Source of the DNA: Rhizobium sp. BT04
Lineage (GTDB): Bacteria > Pseudomonadota > Alphaproteobacteria > Rhizobiales > Rhizobiaceae
Assembly: GCF_030053135.1 (NCBI RefSeq)
Contig: NZ_CP125652.1
Coordinates: 744,001 to 808,000 of the forward strand
Direction: 5' to 3'
DNA length: 64,000 nucleotides
Part shown: positions 45,696 to 54,802 of the stretch, piece by piece
Layout: every line of letters starts with the position of its first letter
Position numbering within the stretch: the first letter of the stretch is position 1
The notes under the pieces: generated by a model
What the model saw: the letters and a program-made list of their open reading frames with translations, nothing else
Database searches by the model: none
Told to the model about the DNA's origin: nothing
Program-made: the position numbers and the translations under genes

Positions 45696-46736
45696 ATGCG
45701 TCCATCGGCTGTGCCAGCAATCCTCCTCGCCGCCCTGATCCTTTCGGGATGCGCCGCCAGTTCCGGCGCCGAAGATGTGCTGACCCCTGTGCCGTCGCGG
45801 GAAACGACCAATGCCATCACCCAGCCGAGCGGCCCGATACCGGCTGCTGCCGTGGGTGATCCCACGCCGCAGGCAAGTCCGCCGCAGCAGCCGTTGAGTT
45901 GGGCTGGGCAGGTTCCGGAGCCGCAGGCTCTCGTGCCCGCAGACAGGCCGGTCGGGATGCCGATGCCGACGGAAAGGCCGGTGGCGATGCTCATGCCCGC
46001 CAACCCGGGGATCGATCCCGACGTCGGTACGAAATCGCCGACACGCTCGCGAATTTACGGTCACCGCTTCCGCGACGCCAAGCCGATCAATTTCGGCTCC
46101 ACGTCACCCAGAAAGCTAGCCGTGCACGGCGTCGACGTGTCGCGTTGGCAAGGCGAGATCGACTGGGAAACGCTGCGGCAGCAGGGCGCGAACTTCGTCT
46201 ACATCAAGGCGACCGATGGTGGCGATCACCTCGACCCGATGTTCAAGAAGAACTGGCGCCGGGCCAAGGAAGCCGGTCTGAAACACGGCGCCTATCACTT
46301 CTTCTATTGGTGCCGGACAGCCGGCGAGCAGGCCGACTGGTTCATCCGCAACGTGCCGAGGGAAGCCAACGCACTTCCGCCCGTTATCGATGTCGAATGG
46401 AACGGCGAATCCAGCTGCAAGCGGCGCATTTCTCCCGCCCGCGTCCGGGAAAAAATGCAGGTCTTCATGGACAAGCTGGAACGCTATTACGGCCAGCGCC
46501 CGATCATCTACACGGCGCCGGACTTCTACCGCGACAATTTGAAGGGCCAAATGCTCGACTATCCCTTCTGGCTGCGCTCGGTGGCCGCTCACCCCTCCAA
46601 GGTCTATCCGGGCCGCAAGTGGCTGTTCTGGCAATATTCCGGCTCAGGCCTTTCCGATGGCGTCGACGGCAAGATCGACCTCAACGTCTTCAACGGCAAT
46701 GAAAGCGACTGGCACGACTGGGTGGCGTCGCGATAG
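45696..46736 (+). CDS. GH25 family lysozyme-like lipoprotein
   Basis: 346 aa. MRPSAVPAILLAALILSGCAASSG is a lipoprotein signal with lipobox LSGC. A Pro-rich linker follows, then a glycoside hydrolase family 25 domain (about 130-345): HGVDVSRWQGEIDWETL, YIKATDGGDHLDPMF, the catalytic DVEWN block and WQYSGSG. It should cleave peptidoglycan muramic acid linkages at the outer membrane. TTG 45675 would add seven residues; ATG 45696 gives a normal signal length. Confidence 0.9.
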   Translation: MRPSAVPAILLAALILSGCAASSGAEDVLTPVPSRETTNAITQPSGPIPAAAVGDPTPQASPPQQPLSWAGQVPEPQALVPADRPVGMPMPTERPVAMLMPANPGIDPDVGTKSPTRSRIYGHRFRDAKPINFGSTSPRKLAVHGVDVSRWQGEIDWETLRQQGANFVYIKATDGGDHLDPMFKKNWRRAKEAGLKHGAYHFFYWCRTAGEQADWFIRNVPREANALPPVIDVEWNGESSCKRRISPARVREKMQVFMDKLERYYGQRPIIYTAPDFYRDNLKGQMLDYPFWLRSVAAHPSKVYPGRKWLFWQYSGSGLSDGVDGKIDLNVFNGNESDWHDWVASR

Positions 46737-46902
46737 CGAAGCTGCTTCATGGTTCTGCGCCCCGCCTATCTTGTTCCGTGCCAATCCGGAACAGATGGAT
46801 AGCAATACGCCCTCACCGATAGGTCTTTGCTAACGCAACGCCTTCAGCATTCTCTAAACCCTTGCATGTACAAGACTTCATCCAGTTCTGGGGAAACGGC
46901 TG

Positions 46903-47208
46903 ATGAGCATATCGGGCATTGCGAGCACTGCTCTTTCGGGAATGCGGGCACAGACGACGCGGGTCGGCGCGATTGCCAACAACATCGCAAACAGCAGCAC
47001 GCCGGGTTATGCCAGGCTGAACACCAGCCTTGCCTCCGTTGAACCAGGCGGCGTCCAAGCGGTCGTCAGCCCGACGGCGTCGGATGTCGATCCCACCACC
47101 GAACTGACCGACCTGATCGAAGCCGAGCAGAGCTACAAGGCAAACGCCGTGGTCTTCGAGACGGGCGCCGACATGTGGGAAATGCTCATGAGCATCAAGC
47201 GCGACTGA
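46903..47208 (+). CDS. minimal flagellar rod/hook-type protein
   Basis: 101 aa. The N-terminus MSISGIASTALSGMRAQTTRVGAIANNIANSSTPGYAR is a flagellar rod-family motif (ANNIAN..TPGY). The C-terminus LTDLIEAEQSYKANAVVFETGADMWEMLMSIKRD matches the C-terminal helix of FlgC/FlgG proteins. The central domain is missing; true FlgC is about 135-140 aa and FlgG about 260. No flagellar genes are nearby. TGGGGAAACGGCTG precedes the ATG. Annotated here as an orphan, possibly unlinked to motility. Confidence 0.85.
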   Translation: MSISGIASTALSGMRAQTTRVGAIANNIANSSTPGYARLNTSLASVEPGGVQAVVSPTASDVDPTTELTDLIEAEQSYKANAVVFETGADMWEMLMSIKRD

Positions 47209-47236
47209 ACTCGCCCGATTTCACCGGAAACGTGCT

Positions 47237-47254
47237 GGCGGAAAATTTTCCGCC
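47237..47254. repeat. perfect 18-bp palindrome
   Basis: GGCGGAAAATTTTCCGCC with no loop, between the convergent flagellar-type gene and sufA. It could act as a terminator element for either transcript or as a protein site. Confidence 0.5.
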
Positions 47255-47271
47255 GGCCTGAAGGCTGTCAG

Positions 47272-47661
47272 TTAATGCGCCGGCTCACCCTGGCGCTGTG
47301 CGGCAAGGGCCGCGAGATCGGCAGGTTTCAGCTCGACGGATTCGCCGCAGCCGCAGGCCGATGTCTGGTTCGGGTTGGTGAAGGTGAAGCCGGAGCGCAG
47401 CGTGGTCTGCTCGAAGCCCATTTCGGTGCCGAGAAGATAGAGCACGGCCGATGGTTCGACCCAGACCTTGGCTCCGTCGCGCTCGATCAGATCGTCCTTG
47501 GCATTGGGCTCGGTCACCAGGTCGATGGTATATTCCATCCCGGCGCAACCGCCCTTCTTGATGCCGACGCGCACACCCTTGGCCTCCGGGCCAGAACTTT
47601 CGACGATCGCCTTGACGCGGGCCGCAGCCCCGTCCGTCATGCTCATGATTGCAAAGCCCAT
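47272..47661 (-). CDS. sufA: A-type iron-sulfur carrier, last gene of the suf operon
   Basis: 129-aa A-type scaffold/carrier. The three ligand cysteines are in GVRVGIKKGGCAGMEYTID and SACGCGESVEL. It transfers clusters built on SufBCD to apo-targets. ATG 47661 (MGFAIMSMTDG) has GGAGAATG before it; the family often starts at the following MSMTDG. It is the last gene of the suf operon. Confidence 0.95.
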   Translation of the reverse strand: MGFAIMSMTDGAAARVKAIVESSGPEAKGVRVGIKKGGCAGMEYTIDLVTEPNAKDDLIERDGAKVWVEPSAVLYLLGTEMGFEQTTLRSGFTFTNPNQTSACGCGESVELKPADLAALAAQRQGEPAH

Positions 47662-47754
47662 CGGCTCATTCTCCTTCCACAACCGGGGTCAAGATCCGGT
47701 GCTTCGTGATTCAAAATGTAGTCTTCCGAGGTAAACGGATCAATACCGGCTCTA

Positions 47755-48144
47755 TCAATACCAGCCGACCGCGACCTGCGCCTCTTCGGACATACGGTCC
47801 GGCGTCCACGGCGGATCGAAAGTCATTGCGACCTCGACGCCCGACACACCTTCGACGGCGCCGACGGCATTTTCGACCCAGCCGGGCATCTCGCCGGCAA
47901 CCGGGCAGCCGGGCGCTGTCAGCGTCATCATGATCTTCACCATCCGGTCATCCTCGATGTCGATTTTGTAGATCAGACCGAGTTCGAAGATGTCGGCGGG
48001 GATTTCCGGGTCGTAGACGGTCTTCAACGCACTGATGACGTCGTCGCTGAGCCGAGCCAGCTCATCGGCCGGAATGCTGGAATGCACGATGCCTTCGCGC
48101 ACGTCGATCTTCTGTTCGCTTTCGTCCAGGCTCATCACGGACAC
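47755..48144 (-). CDS. sufT: SufT/DUF59-type Fe-S assembly protein (SufX position)
   Basis: 129 aa. The DUF59 core is VISALKTVYDPEIPADIFELGLIYKIDIEDDRMVKIMMTLTAPGCPVAGEMPGWVENAVGAVEGVSGVEVAMTFDPPWTPDRM. Its Cys in TAPGCPV is the conserved family residue. DUF59 proteins help mature Fe-S targets. In R. leguminosarum the gene at this position is called sufX. It begins 3 bases after the sufS1 stop. Confidence 0.92.
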   Translation of the reverse strand: MSVMSLDESEQKIDVREGIVHSSIPADELARLSDDVISALKTVYDPEIPADIFELGLIYKIDIEDDRMVKIMMTLTAPGCPVAGEMPGWVENAVGAVEGVSGVEVAMTFDPPWTPDRMSEEAQVAVGWY

Positions 48145-48147
48145 TCC

Positions 48148-49389
48148 TCAAGCAAAGAACTTGCGCGCATATTCAAGCGCATCGGCCAGGGCATCGACCT
48201 CGGCGCGGGTATTATACATGCCGAAGGATGCACGGCATGTGGATGTGACGCCGAAGCGTTTCAAGAGCGGCATGGCACAATGCGTGCCGGCCCTGACCGC
48301 AACACCCTGCCGGTCGATCACCATCGAGACGTCATGGGCATGGATTCCGGCAAGCTCGAAGGAAAAGATACTGCCCTTATCGGGCGCCGTCCCGAATACC
48401 CGCAGCGAATTGACCGACTTCAGGCGCTCGACAGCATAAGCCGCAAGATCGGCCTCATGCCTGGAGATCGCCTCGCGACCGATCTTCTCCATATAGTCGA
48501 GCGCATAGCCCAGCCCGATCGCCTGTACGATCGGCGGCGTGCCGGCCTCGAAGCGATGTGGCGGGTCGTTATAGGTGACGGTGTCCTCGGCGACTTCGAA
48601 GATCATCTCGCCGCCGCCCTGGAACGGACGCATCTCCTGCAGCCGCTCCTTCTTGCCGTAGAGTACGCCGATGCCGGATGGGCCGTAGAGCTTGTGGCCG
48701 GTCATGACATACCAGTCGCAATCGATATCCTGCACGTCGACGGGCAGATGCACGGCGCCCTGGCTGCCGTCGATCAGCACCGGGATACCGCGCTCATGCG
48801 CGATCCGGCAGACTTCCTTGACGGGAACGATCGTGCCGAGCGCATTCGACATATGGGTGATGGCGACGAGCTTGGTGCGCTCCGTCAGGCTCTTCTCGAA
48901 ATCCTCGATATGGAAAGCGCCCTCGTCATCGACAGGCACCCAGACGAGTTTGGCGCCCTGCCGCTCACGGATGAAGTGCCAGGGCACGATGTTGGAATGG
49001 TGCTCCATGATCGTCAAGACGATCTCGTCGCCCTCGCCGATTTTGGGCATGCCCCAGCCATAGGCGACGGTATTGATCGCTTCCGTCGAGTTCTTGGTGA
49101 AGACGATGTCATCAACCGAGGGCGCATTGAGGAAACGGCGGACTTTCTCGCGCGCTGCCTCATAGGCATCCGTCGCCGCATTGGAGAGATAGTGCAGGCC
49201 GCGATGCACATTGGCATATTCGTGGGCGTAGGCATGCGAGATAGCGTCGATCACCACCTGCGGCTTTTGGGCCGAAGCGCCGTTGTCGAGATAGACCAGC
49301 GGCTTGCCGTGCACCTTCTCCGCCAGGATCGGAAAATCCCGGCGGATGGCTTCGACGTCGTACTCAGTGGCCGGCACGATCTTGTCCAT
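48148..49389 (-). CDS. sufS: cysteine desulfurase, SufS type (sufS1)
   Basis: 413-aa class II (SufS) desulfurase, which supplies sulfur for cluster assembly from cysteine. The PLP lysine is in MTGHKLYGPSGIGVLYG and the persulfide-forming Cys in VRAGTHCAMPLLKRFG. It pairs with the SufBCD complex; no sufE gene is seen. It follows sufD by 12 bases. Confidence 0.97.
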   Translation of the reverse strand: MDKIVPATEYDVEAIRRDFPILAEKVHGKPLVYLDNGASAQKPQVVIDAISHAYAHEYANVHRGLHYLSNAATDAYEAAREKVRRFLNAPSVDDIVFTKNSTEAINTVAYGWGMPKIGEGDEIVLTIMEHHSNIVPWHFIRERQGAKLVWVPVDDEGAFHIEDFEKSLTERTKLVAITHMSNALGTIVPVKEVCRIAHERGIPVLIDGSQGAVHLPVDVQDIDCDWYVMTGHKLYGPSGIGVLYGKKERLQEMRPFQGGGEMIFEVAEDTVTYNDPPHRFEAGTPPIVQAIGLGYALDYMEKIGREAISRHEADLAAYAVERLKSVNSLRVFGTAPDKGSIFSFELAGIHAHDVSMVIDRQGVAVRAGTHCAMPLLKRFGVTSTCRASFGMYNTRAEVDALADALEYARKFFA

Positions 49390-49401
49390 TGATGTATCCG
49401 A

Positions 49402-50676
49402 TCAGGCGTGCTTTTCGAGCCAGGCCGAAATCACGCCTTCCAGCGCTTCGACCAGGGCTTCGTCTTCCAGTTCCTCGACGATCTCGGCGACGAACGCGTT
49501 GACCAGCATGGCCCGCGCGATCTTCTCCGGAATACCGCGCGCCATCAGATAGTAAAGATGATTGGCGTCGATATCGGTCACCGTCGCCCCATGGCCGCAC
49601 TGCACATCGTCTGCGAAGATTTCGAGCTCGGGCTTGACCGAGAATTCGGCATCGTCGGACATCAGCAACGTGTTGCAGGCCATCTTAGCATCGGTCTTCT
49701 GCGCATCGGGCGCAACCCGGATCATCCCCTGAAAGACGCCCTTGGCCCGGTCGAAGACGACGTTGCGGATCACTTCTGTCGAGCCGGTATGCGGCACGTC
49801 GTGGCCGAGCACCATCGTTACGTCGGTATGGCTTTCTGCCCCAAGCAGGTTGATACCGCGCAGGGTCAGATCAGCGCCCTCGCCCGTCACCTTGATATGC
49901 AACTCCTGGCGCACCAGCTTGCCGCCGGCGTTGATGACGAACAGCCGGAGCTTTGCATCGGCGCCGAGATCGACGCGGATCTGGCCGAGATGCGTATCGT
50001 CGCCCCCCTGCTGCTGCAGGATGATCCAGGTCAGCTCGGCGCCTTCGCCGACAGCAATGTCGCTGACGTGAGACACGAGCGCGGCATCGCCTGATACCGC
50101 AAGGTGACGCTCGATGAAGGTCGCCTTGACGCCGGCGCCGAAGGACACGGGAAGGCGCGTATGTGCCTGCCCGCCGGCATGGACGAACTGGATTTCAACG
50201 GGATTTTCAAGCTCGGTATCGGCAGGCACGTCGACGACATAGCCGTCGCGCACGAAGCTGCCGTTGATGCGGCCGACCGCGTCGTCGCTGCCGAGCGCAT
50301 CGAGCCTGTCCGCGGCGGAGCCGTCGAGCAGACGTTCGGAATAGGCCGAAACGCCAAGACCGTCGACCGTCGCCTTCTGGTTGGAATGGCCCTGGATCAC
50401 CGTCAGCACTGCGGAATCAGCAACGAGCGGCTCCAAAGCCTCCGAGCCGGCATCACCCGCCTGCGGCGGGACAGTGCGCAGAAGATTCTTGAGGTCGGTA
50501 TAGTGCCAGGCTTCGATGCGGCGCGTCGGCAGGCCGCCCTTCTTCAGGTCGTCGAGAAGCCGGTCGCGCAGAGCCGTCACCGCACCGTTGCCCGGCAAAT
50601 CGCCGATCTGATGGTTGAAGGCCTCGATCAGCGCCGCTTCGGCCGCGGTCAGGCGGCTCGTCGTCTGCATGTTCAT
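49402..50676 (-). CDS. sufD: Fe-S assembly protein SufD
   Basis: 424-aa beta-helix subunit of the SufBC2D scaffold. MNMQTTSRLTAAEAALIEAFNHQIGDL starts it; the C-terminal segment KPELEIFADDVQCGHGATVTDIDANHLYYLMARGIPEKIARAMLVNAF is the SufB/D hallmark. It overlaps no gene; 24 bases separate it from sufC. ATG 50676 is chosen with AAGGACG upstream. Confidence 0.97.
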   Translation of the reverse strand: MNMQTTSRLTAAEAALIEAFNHQIGDLPGNGAVTALRDRLLDDLKKGGLPTRRIEAWHYTDLKNLLRTVPPQAGDAGSEALEPLVADSAVLTVIQGHSNQKATVDGLGVSAYSERLLDGSAADRLDALGSDDAVGRINGSFVRDGYVVDVPADTELENPVEIQFVHAGGQAHTRLPVSFGAGVKATFIERHLAVSGDAALVSHVSDIAVGEGAELTWIILQQQGGDDTHLGQIRVDLGADAKLRLFVINAGGKLVRQELHIKVTGEGADLTLRGINLLGAESHTDVTMVLGHDVPHTGSTEVIRNVVFDRAKGVFQGMIRVAPDAQKTDAKMACNTLLMSDDAEFSVKPELEIFADDVQCGHGATVTDIDANHLYYLMARGIPEKIARAMLVNAFVAEIVEELEDEALVEALEGVISAWLEKHA

Positions 50677-50700
50677 GGACGTCGTCCTTTCCACCCGAAC

Positions 50701-51456
50701 TCAGGCCGCCGCGCCGATGATGTCGGCATAGCCGTTGGCCTCAAGCTCATGCGCCAGCGTCTTGTCGCCCGACTTGATCACCTGGCCCTTGTAGAGCACG
50801 TGAACCGTATCCGGCACGATATAGTCGAGCAGGCGCTGGTAATGGGTGATGACCACGACGGCGCGATCCGGCGAGCGCAGCGCGTTGACCCCGTCGGCAA
50901 CGATCTTCAGCGCGTCGATGTCGAGGCCGGAATCGGTTTCGTCGAGCACGCAGAGTTTCGGCTCCAGCAGCGCCATCTGCAGGATCTCGGCGCGCTTCTT
51001 CTCGCCGCCGGAAAAGCCGACGTTGAGCGGCCGCTTCAGCATCTCGGTATTAATCTGCAGCTTGCCCGCGGCATCCTTGACGCGGCGCATGAAGTCAGGC
51101 GTCGTCAGCTCGTCTTCGCCGCGCGCCTTGCGCTGCTCGTTCATCGCCACCTTGAGGAACTGCATGGTGGCGACACCCGGAATTTCGACAGGATACTGGA
51201 AGGCCAGGAAAATGCCCTTGGCGGCGCGCTCGGCCGGATCGAGCTCGAGAATGCTCTCGCCGTTATAGAGAATGTCGCCCTCGGTGACCTCGTAGTCGCT
51301 GCGGCCGGACAGCACATAGGAGAGCGTCGATTTGCCGGAGCCGTTCGGCCCCATGATCGCGGCAACTTCGCCGGCCTTCACCGTCAGGTTCAGGCCACGG
51401 ATGATCTCGGTGCCGTCCTCGGCGATGCGGGCATGAAGGTTTCTGATTTCAAGCAT
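50701..51456 (-). CDS. sufC: Fe-S assembly ATPase SufC
   Basis: 251-aa ABC-type ATPase. Walker A is GPNGSGKSTLS, the signature is FSGGEKKRAEI, and Walker B is LCVLDETDSGLDIDAL. It powers the SufBC2D complex. ATG 51456 (MLEIRNLHARIAEDG) has GCAGGAAAC before it; the frame opens further upstream without family support. Confidence 0.97.
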   Translation of the reverse strand: MLEIRNLHARIAEDGTEIIRGLNLTVKAGEVAAIMGPNGSGKSTLSYVLSGRSDYEVTEGDILYNGESILELDPAERAAKGIFLAFQYPVEIPGVATMQFLKVAMNEQRKARGEDELTTPDFMRRVKDAAGKLQINTEMLKRPLNVGFSGGEKKRAEILQMALLEPKLCVLDETDSGLDIDALKIVADGVNALRSPDRAVVVITHYQRLLDYIVPDTVHVLYKGQVIKSGDKTLAHELEANGYADIIGAAA

Positions 51457-51577
51457 CTTTGTTTCCTGCGTTTTCTCTGCGCAGCTCATCAGAGCCTCGC
51501 GTAATTTCTAAGGACATCAACATGTTGGGCTCGGTGCTATCGCCAAAAGAAACGGATGACACGGAAAACCGCGACCG

Positions 51578-51781
51578 TTACGAGCCAAAGCCATTCGAGA
51601 AATTCCGGGTCCCCTGAACGATCTTTCCCGGCTTTTCCATGCGCTGCTGGAGAAACACATAGGGCTGCTCCGGCGGCTTCTCGGTTTCATATCTCTGCTC
51701 GCGGGGGCGAATTTTCGCCAATATCTCTCCGCGCATATTCTCCAGACGTCCAAGAATGCGCTTCTTGTCCGTCTCGTTCAT
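51578..51781 (-). CDS. possible small protein between sufB and sufC
   Basis: 67 aa: MNETDKKRILGRLENMRGEILAKIR.., basic and polar. Its ATG lies one base after the sufB stop (TAA-C-ATG), as in translational coupling, and it would leave about 120 bases to sufC. No domain is recognised and coding quality is uncertain. It fills an otherwise odd 326-base gap inside the operon. Confidence 0.4.
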   Translation of the reverse strand: MNETDKKRILGRLENMRGEILAKIRPREQRYETEKPPEQPYVFLQQRMEKPGKIVQGTRNFSNGFGS

Positions 51782-51782
51782 G

Positions 51783-53252
51783 TTAGCCGACCGAGCCTTC
51801 CAGCGAGATGCTAATCAGCTTCTGCGCCTCGACCGCAAACTCCATCGGCAGTTCCTGCAGGACTTCCTTGACGAAGCCGTTGACGATCAGTGCGATCGCC
51901 GCTTCGGTCGGGATGCCGCGCTGCAGGCAGTAGAACAGCTGGTCCTCGGAGATCTTCGAGGTCGTGGCCTCATGCTCGAACTGTGCCGTCGAGTTCTTCG
52001 CCTCGATATAGGGCACGGTATGGGCGCCGCACTTGTCCCCGATCAGCAGCGAATCGCACTGGGTGAAGTTGCGTGCGTTCGACGCCTTGCGGTGGGCCGA
52101 GACCTGGCCGCGATAGGTGTTGTTGGAAACACCGGCCGCGATGCCCTTGGAGACGATGCGGCTCGACGTGTTCTTGCCGAGATGGATCATCTTGGTGCCG
52201 CTGTCGATCTGCTGGTGGCCGTTGGAGACGGCGATCGAATAGAACTCGCCGCGGCTATCGTCGCCGCGCAGGATGCAGGACGGATATTTCCAGGTGATCG
52301 CCGAGCCGGTTTCGACCTGCGTCCAGGAGATCTTCGAGCGGTCGCCGCGGCAATCGCCGCGCTTGGTGACAAAGTTGTAGATGCCGCCCTTGCCGTTCTT
52401 GTCGCCCGGATACCAGTTCTGCACCGTCGAATATTTGATCTCGGCGTCATCGAGCGCAACGAGTTCGACCACGGCGGCATGAAGCTGGTTTTCGTCGCGC
52501 TGCGGGGCCGTGCAGCCTTCGAGATAGGAGACGTAGGCGCCCTCTTCCGCGATGATCAGCGTGCGCTCGAACTGGCCGGTGCCCTTCTCGTTGATGCGGA
52601 AATAGGTGGAAAGCTCCATCGGGCAACGAACACCCTTCGGAACGAACACGAAGGAACCATCGGTGAAGACGGCCGAATTCAGCGTCGCATAATAGTTGTC
52701 GCTCGTCGGAACGACGGAGCCGAGATACTTCTGCACCAGTTCCGGATGCTCGCGGATCGCTTCCGAGATCGACATGAAGATCACGCCGGCCTTCTTCAGC
52801 TCTGCCTTGAAGGTGGTGACCACCGAAACGCTGTCAAAGACGGCGTCGACGGCGATCCTCGGCTTCTCGACGCCAGCCAGGATTTCCTGCTCCTTCAACG
52901 GAATGCCGAGCTTTTCATAGACCTTCAGCAGTTCCGGATCGACCTCGTCGAGCGACTTCGGACCGGGCGTGCTCTTCGGCGCGGCGTAAAAATAGATGTC
53001 GTTGAAATCGATCTTCGGATAATTGACGCGCGCCCAGGTCGGCTCTTCCAGCGTCAGCCAGCGCCGATAGGCCTCGAGACGCCATTCCAGCATCCATTCC
53101 GGCTCCTGCTTCTTGGCAGAAATGAAGCGGATGATATCCTCGGACAGGCCCTTGGGCGCCTTGTCCATTTCGATGACGGTCTCGAAACCGTATTTGTACT
53201 GGTCCACATCGATCAGGCGGACCTGGTCGATTGTTTCCTGCACCGCAGCCAT
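51783..53252 (-). CDS. sufB: Fe-S assembly protein SufB
   Basis: 489-aa core subunit of the SufBC2D scaffold. [41 protein letters not shown] starts it; family hallmarks include [56 protein letters not shown] and the C-terminal [28 protein letters not shown]. The start is set at ATG 53252, with GGAGAATGAA before it. Confidence 0.98.
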   Translation of the reverse strand: MAAVQETIDQVRLIDVDQYKYGFETVIEMDKAPKGLSEDIIRFISAKKQEPEWMLEWRLEAYRRWLTLEEPTWARVNYPKIDFNDIYFYAAPKSTPGPKSLDEVDPELLKVYEKLGIPLKEQEILAGVEKPRIAVDAVFDSVSVVTTFKAELKKAGVIFMSISEAIREHPELVQKYLGSVVPTSDNYYATLNSAVFTDGSFVFVPKGVRCPMELSTYFRINEKGTGQFERTLIIAEEGAYVSYLEGCTAPQRDENQLHAAVVELVALDDAEIKYSTVQNWYPGDKNGKGGIYNFVTKRGDCRGDRSKISWTQVETGSAITWKYPSCILRGDDSRGEFYSIAVSNGHQQIDSGTKMIHLGKNTSSRIVSKGIAAGVSNNTYRGQVSAHRKASNARNFTQCDSLLIGDKCGAHTVPYIEAKNSTAQFEHEATTSKISEDQLFYCLQRGIPTEAAIALIVNGFVKEVLQELPMEFAVEAQKLISISLEGSVG

Positions 53253-53369
53253 TTCATTCTCCAATCTCGCCGGATACAAGGTCCGGCAGCTTGTAGCGTC
53301 TGGGCAATTCACTTGCCCTTCTCGTCGGGCAAGTACTTAGCCTGATGTAAGAGGCCAAAAGGGACTTTT

Positions 53370-53410
53370 CAGCCCGATTGGCAAGCGGAAATTTGCGTTT
53401 CCGCAAGTTT
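53370..53410 (-). other. hairpin between sufS2 and sufB
   Basis: On the minus strand, GCGGAAA - CGCAA - ATTTCCGC lies shortly past the sufS2 stop. Without a T-tract it may be an RNA-processing or attenuation element that sets the ratio of sufS2 to the following genes. Confidence 0.4.
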
Positions 53411-53419
53411 GTGAGGCGG

Positions 53420-54586
53420 TCAGGCCGCCTCGCCCGCCGGCTTGCGCCGGCAGGCAATCTTCGCGAAAGCCGCAATCGCCCTGTCGACATCCTCTTCGGT
53501 CGTCGAAAAGCCGAGTGAGATGCGTAGCGCCCCAAGCTTGGCGTCGCGGCCCATCGCCGTCAGCACATGGCTTTCGCCGAGCCGACCGGACGAGCAGGCC
53601 GAACCCGCAGAAAGTGCCACGCCTTCGAGATCGAAAGCGATCTGCCCGGTCTCAGCCTTCAACCCCGGCAGGGTGAAGAAAATGGTATTGGCGACGCGCT
53701 CGCCGCCCTCGCCATGGATCATCACATCGCAGGCCACCTGGCGCATGCCGGCTTCCAGCCGCTCGCGCATGGCACCGATCGCCGCGTTGCGCGTCTCGAG
53801 TTCCTCTACCGCAGCCTCAGCCGCCGCGCCGAAGCCGATCAGCGCCAGTGAATTCTGTGTCCCCGAGCGGTGACCTCGCTCCTGCCCGCCGCCCTGGATC
53901 AGCGGCCGCGGCATCAGCGCCTCGCCGCGCGCAATCAGCGCGCCCGCACCCTTCGGCCCGCCGATCTTGTGCGAGGAGACGATCATAAAATCGGCGCCGA
54001 TCCGGTTGATGTCGAGCCCGATGCGCCCGGCCGCCTGCACGGCATCGACGACGAAGAGCCCGCCATGGGCGTGAACGATTTTAGCCGCTGCCTCGACAGG
54101 CTGGACGATACCCGTCTCGTTATTGACCAGCATGATGGCGACCATCGGCAGGCCGGCGGCCTTATCATGAGCGTCGAGCAGGGTAGCGAGCGCATCGAGA
54201 TCGACGATGCCGGCTTCCGTTACCGGGATTTCCGTCATCTTCTCTCTGGCGAAGCGGCCGCCTTCGCGCACCGCCGGATGTTCGATCGCCGAAAAATACA
54301 GACGGCCGAGTTGAAGCGGCGTCCGGCCCATGCGGAAATCCGGCGTCAGCACCAGATTGGCGGCCTCGGTCGCGCCGCTGGTAAAGACCACATTGCCGGC
54401 GTCGGTGCCGACCAGAGCCGCCACTTTGCGCCGTGCGCCTTCGATCGCGGCGCGGGCGGCGCGGCCTTCGCCGTGAACCGAATTTGGATTGCCGAAAATG
54501 TCGATGGCGCGCATGATCGCCTCGCGCGCTGCGGGGTGCAGCGGCGCTGTGGCATTCCAGTCGAGATAAAGGCGTGGCGGCGCCAT
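53420..54586 (-). CDS. cysteine desulfurase, IscS/NifS type (sufS2)
   Basis: 388-aa class I desulfurase. The PLP lysine is in IVSSHKIGGPKGAGALIARGE and the catalytic Cys in ALSAGSACSSGRLGESHVLTAMG. In R. leguminosarum the operon order sufS2BCDS1XA places this enzyme first, as here. It probably serves as an additional sulfur donor for the same machinery. Its start faces the iron-responsive control region at 54702. Confidence 0.95.
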   Translation of the reverse strand: MAPPRLYLDWNATAPLHPAAREAIMRAIDIFGNPNSVHGEGRAARAAIEGARRKVAALVGTDAGNVVFTSGATEAANLVLTPDFRMGRTPLQLGRLYFSAIEHPAVREGGRFAREKMTEIPVTEAGIVDLDALATLLDAHDKAAGLPMVAIMLVNNETGIVQPVEAAAKIVHAHGGLFVVDAVQAAGRIGLDINRIGADFMIVSSHKIGGPKGAGALIARGEALMPRPLIQGGGQERGHRSGTQNSLALIGFGAAAEAAVEELETRNAAIGAMRERLEAGMRQVACDVMIHGEGGERVANTIFFTLPGLKAETGQIAFDLEGVALSAGSACSSGRLGESHVLTAMGRDAKLGALRISLGFSTTEEDVDRAIAAFAKIACRRKPAGEAA

Positions 54587-54701
54587 GATCTTCAGTCCTG
54601 CGCTTGACGAGCTTGCTTCAGCACCCGCGGCTCATTTTTCTTGAAATTTCCGCCGGGCTTGCCTTATGACACATTCCACGATGCGTGGATCGCCATGCAA
54701 G

Positions 54702-54718
54702 TTTCGAATTGTTCTAAA
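54702..54718. promoter_or_regulatory. Irr-type iron control element (ICE)
   Basis: TTTCGAATTGTTCTAAA matches the ICE pattern TTTAGAA-N3-TTCTAAA with one mismatch. A further TTTAGAA half-site lies at 54725-54731. It is 116 bases before the sufS2 start and 84 bases before the divergent hydrolase gene. Irr acts on iron-linked genes in Rhizobiales when haem or iron is low. Confidence 0.65.
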
Positions 54719-54735
54719 CTGCGTTTTAGAAAAGC

Positions 54736-54750
54736 TGACAACACTAGTCA
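54736..54750. promoter_or_regulatory. RirA-type IRO box
   Basis: TGACAACACTAGTCA fits TGA-N9-TCA, the IRO-box pattern of RirA, the Fe-S-containing iron regulator of rhizobia. It lies beside the ICE and may allow dual control of the suf operon. Confidence 0.6.
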
Positions 54751-54802
54751 AGTCATGTTGTCGTCCAACGCAGCGCGAACGCGAAATAAACCCGGAGTAC
54801 CA

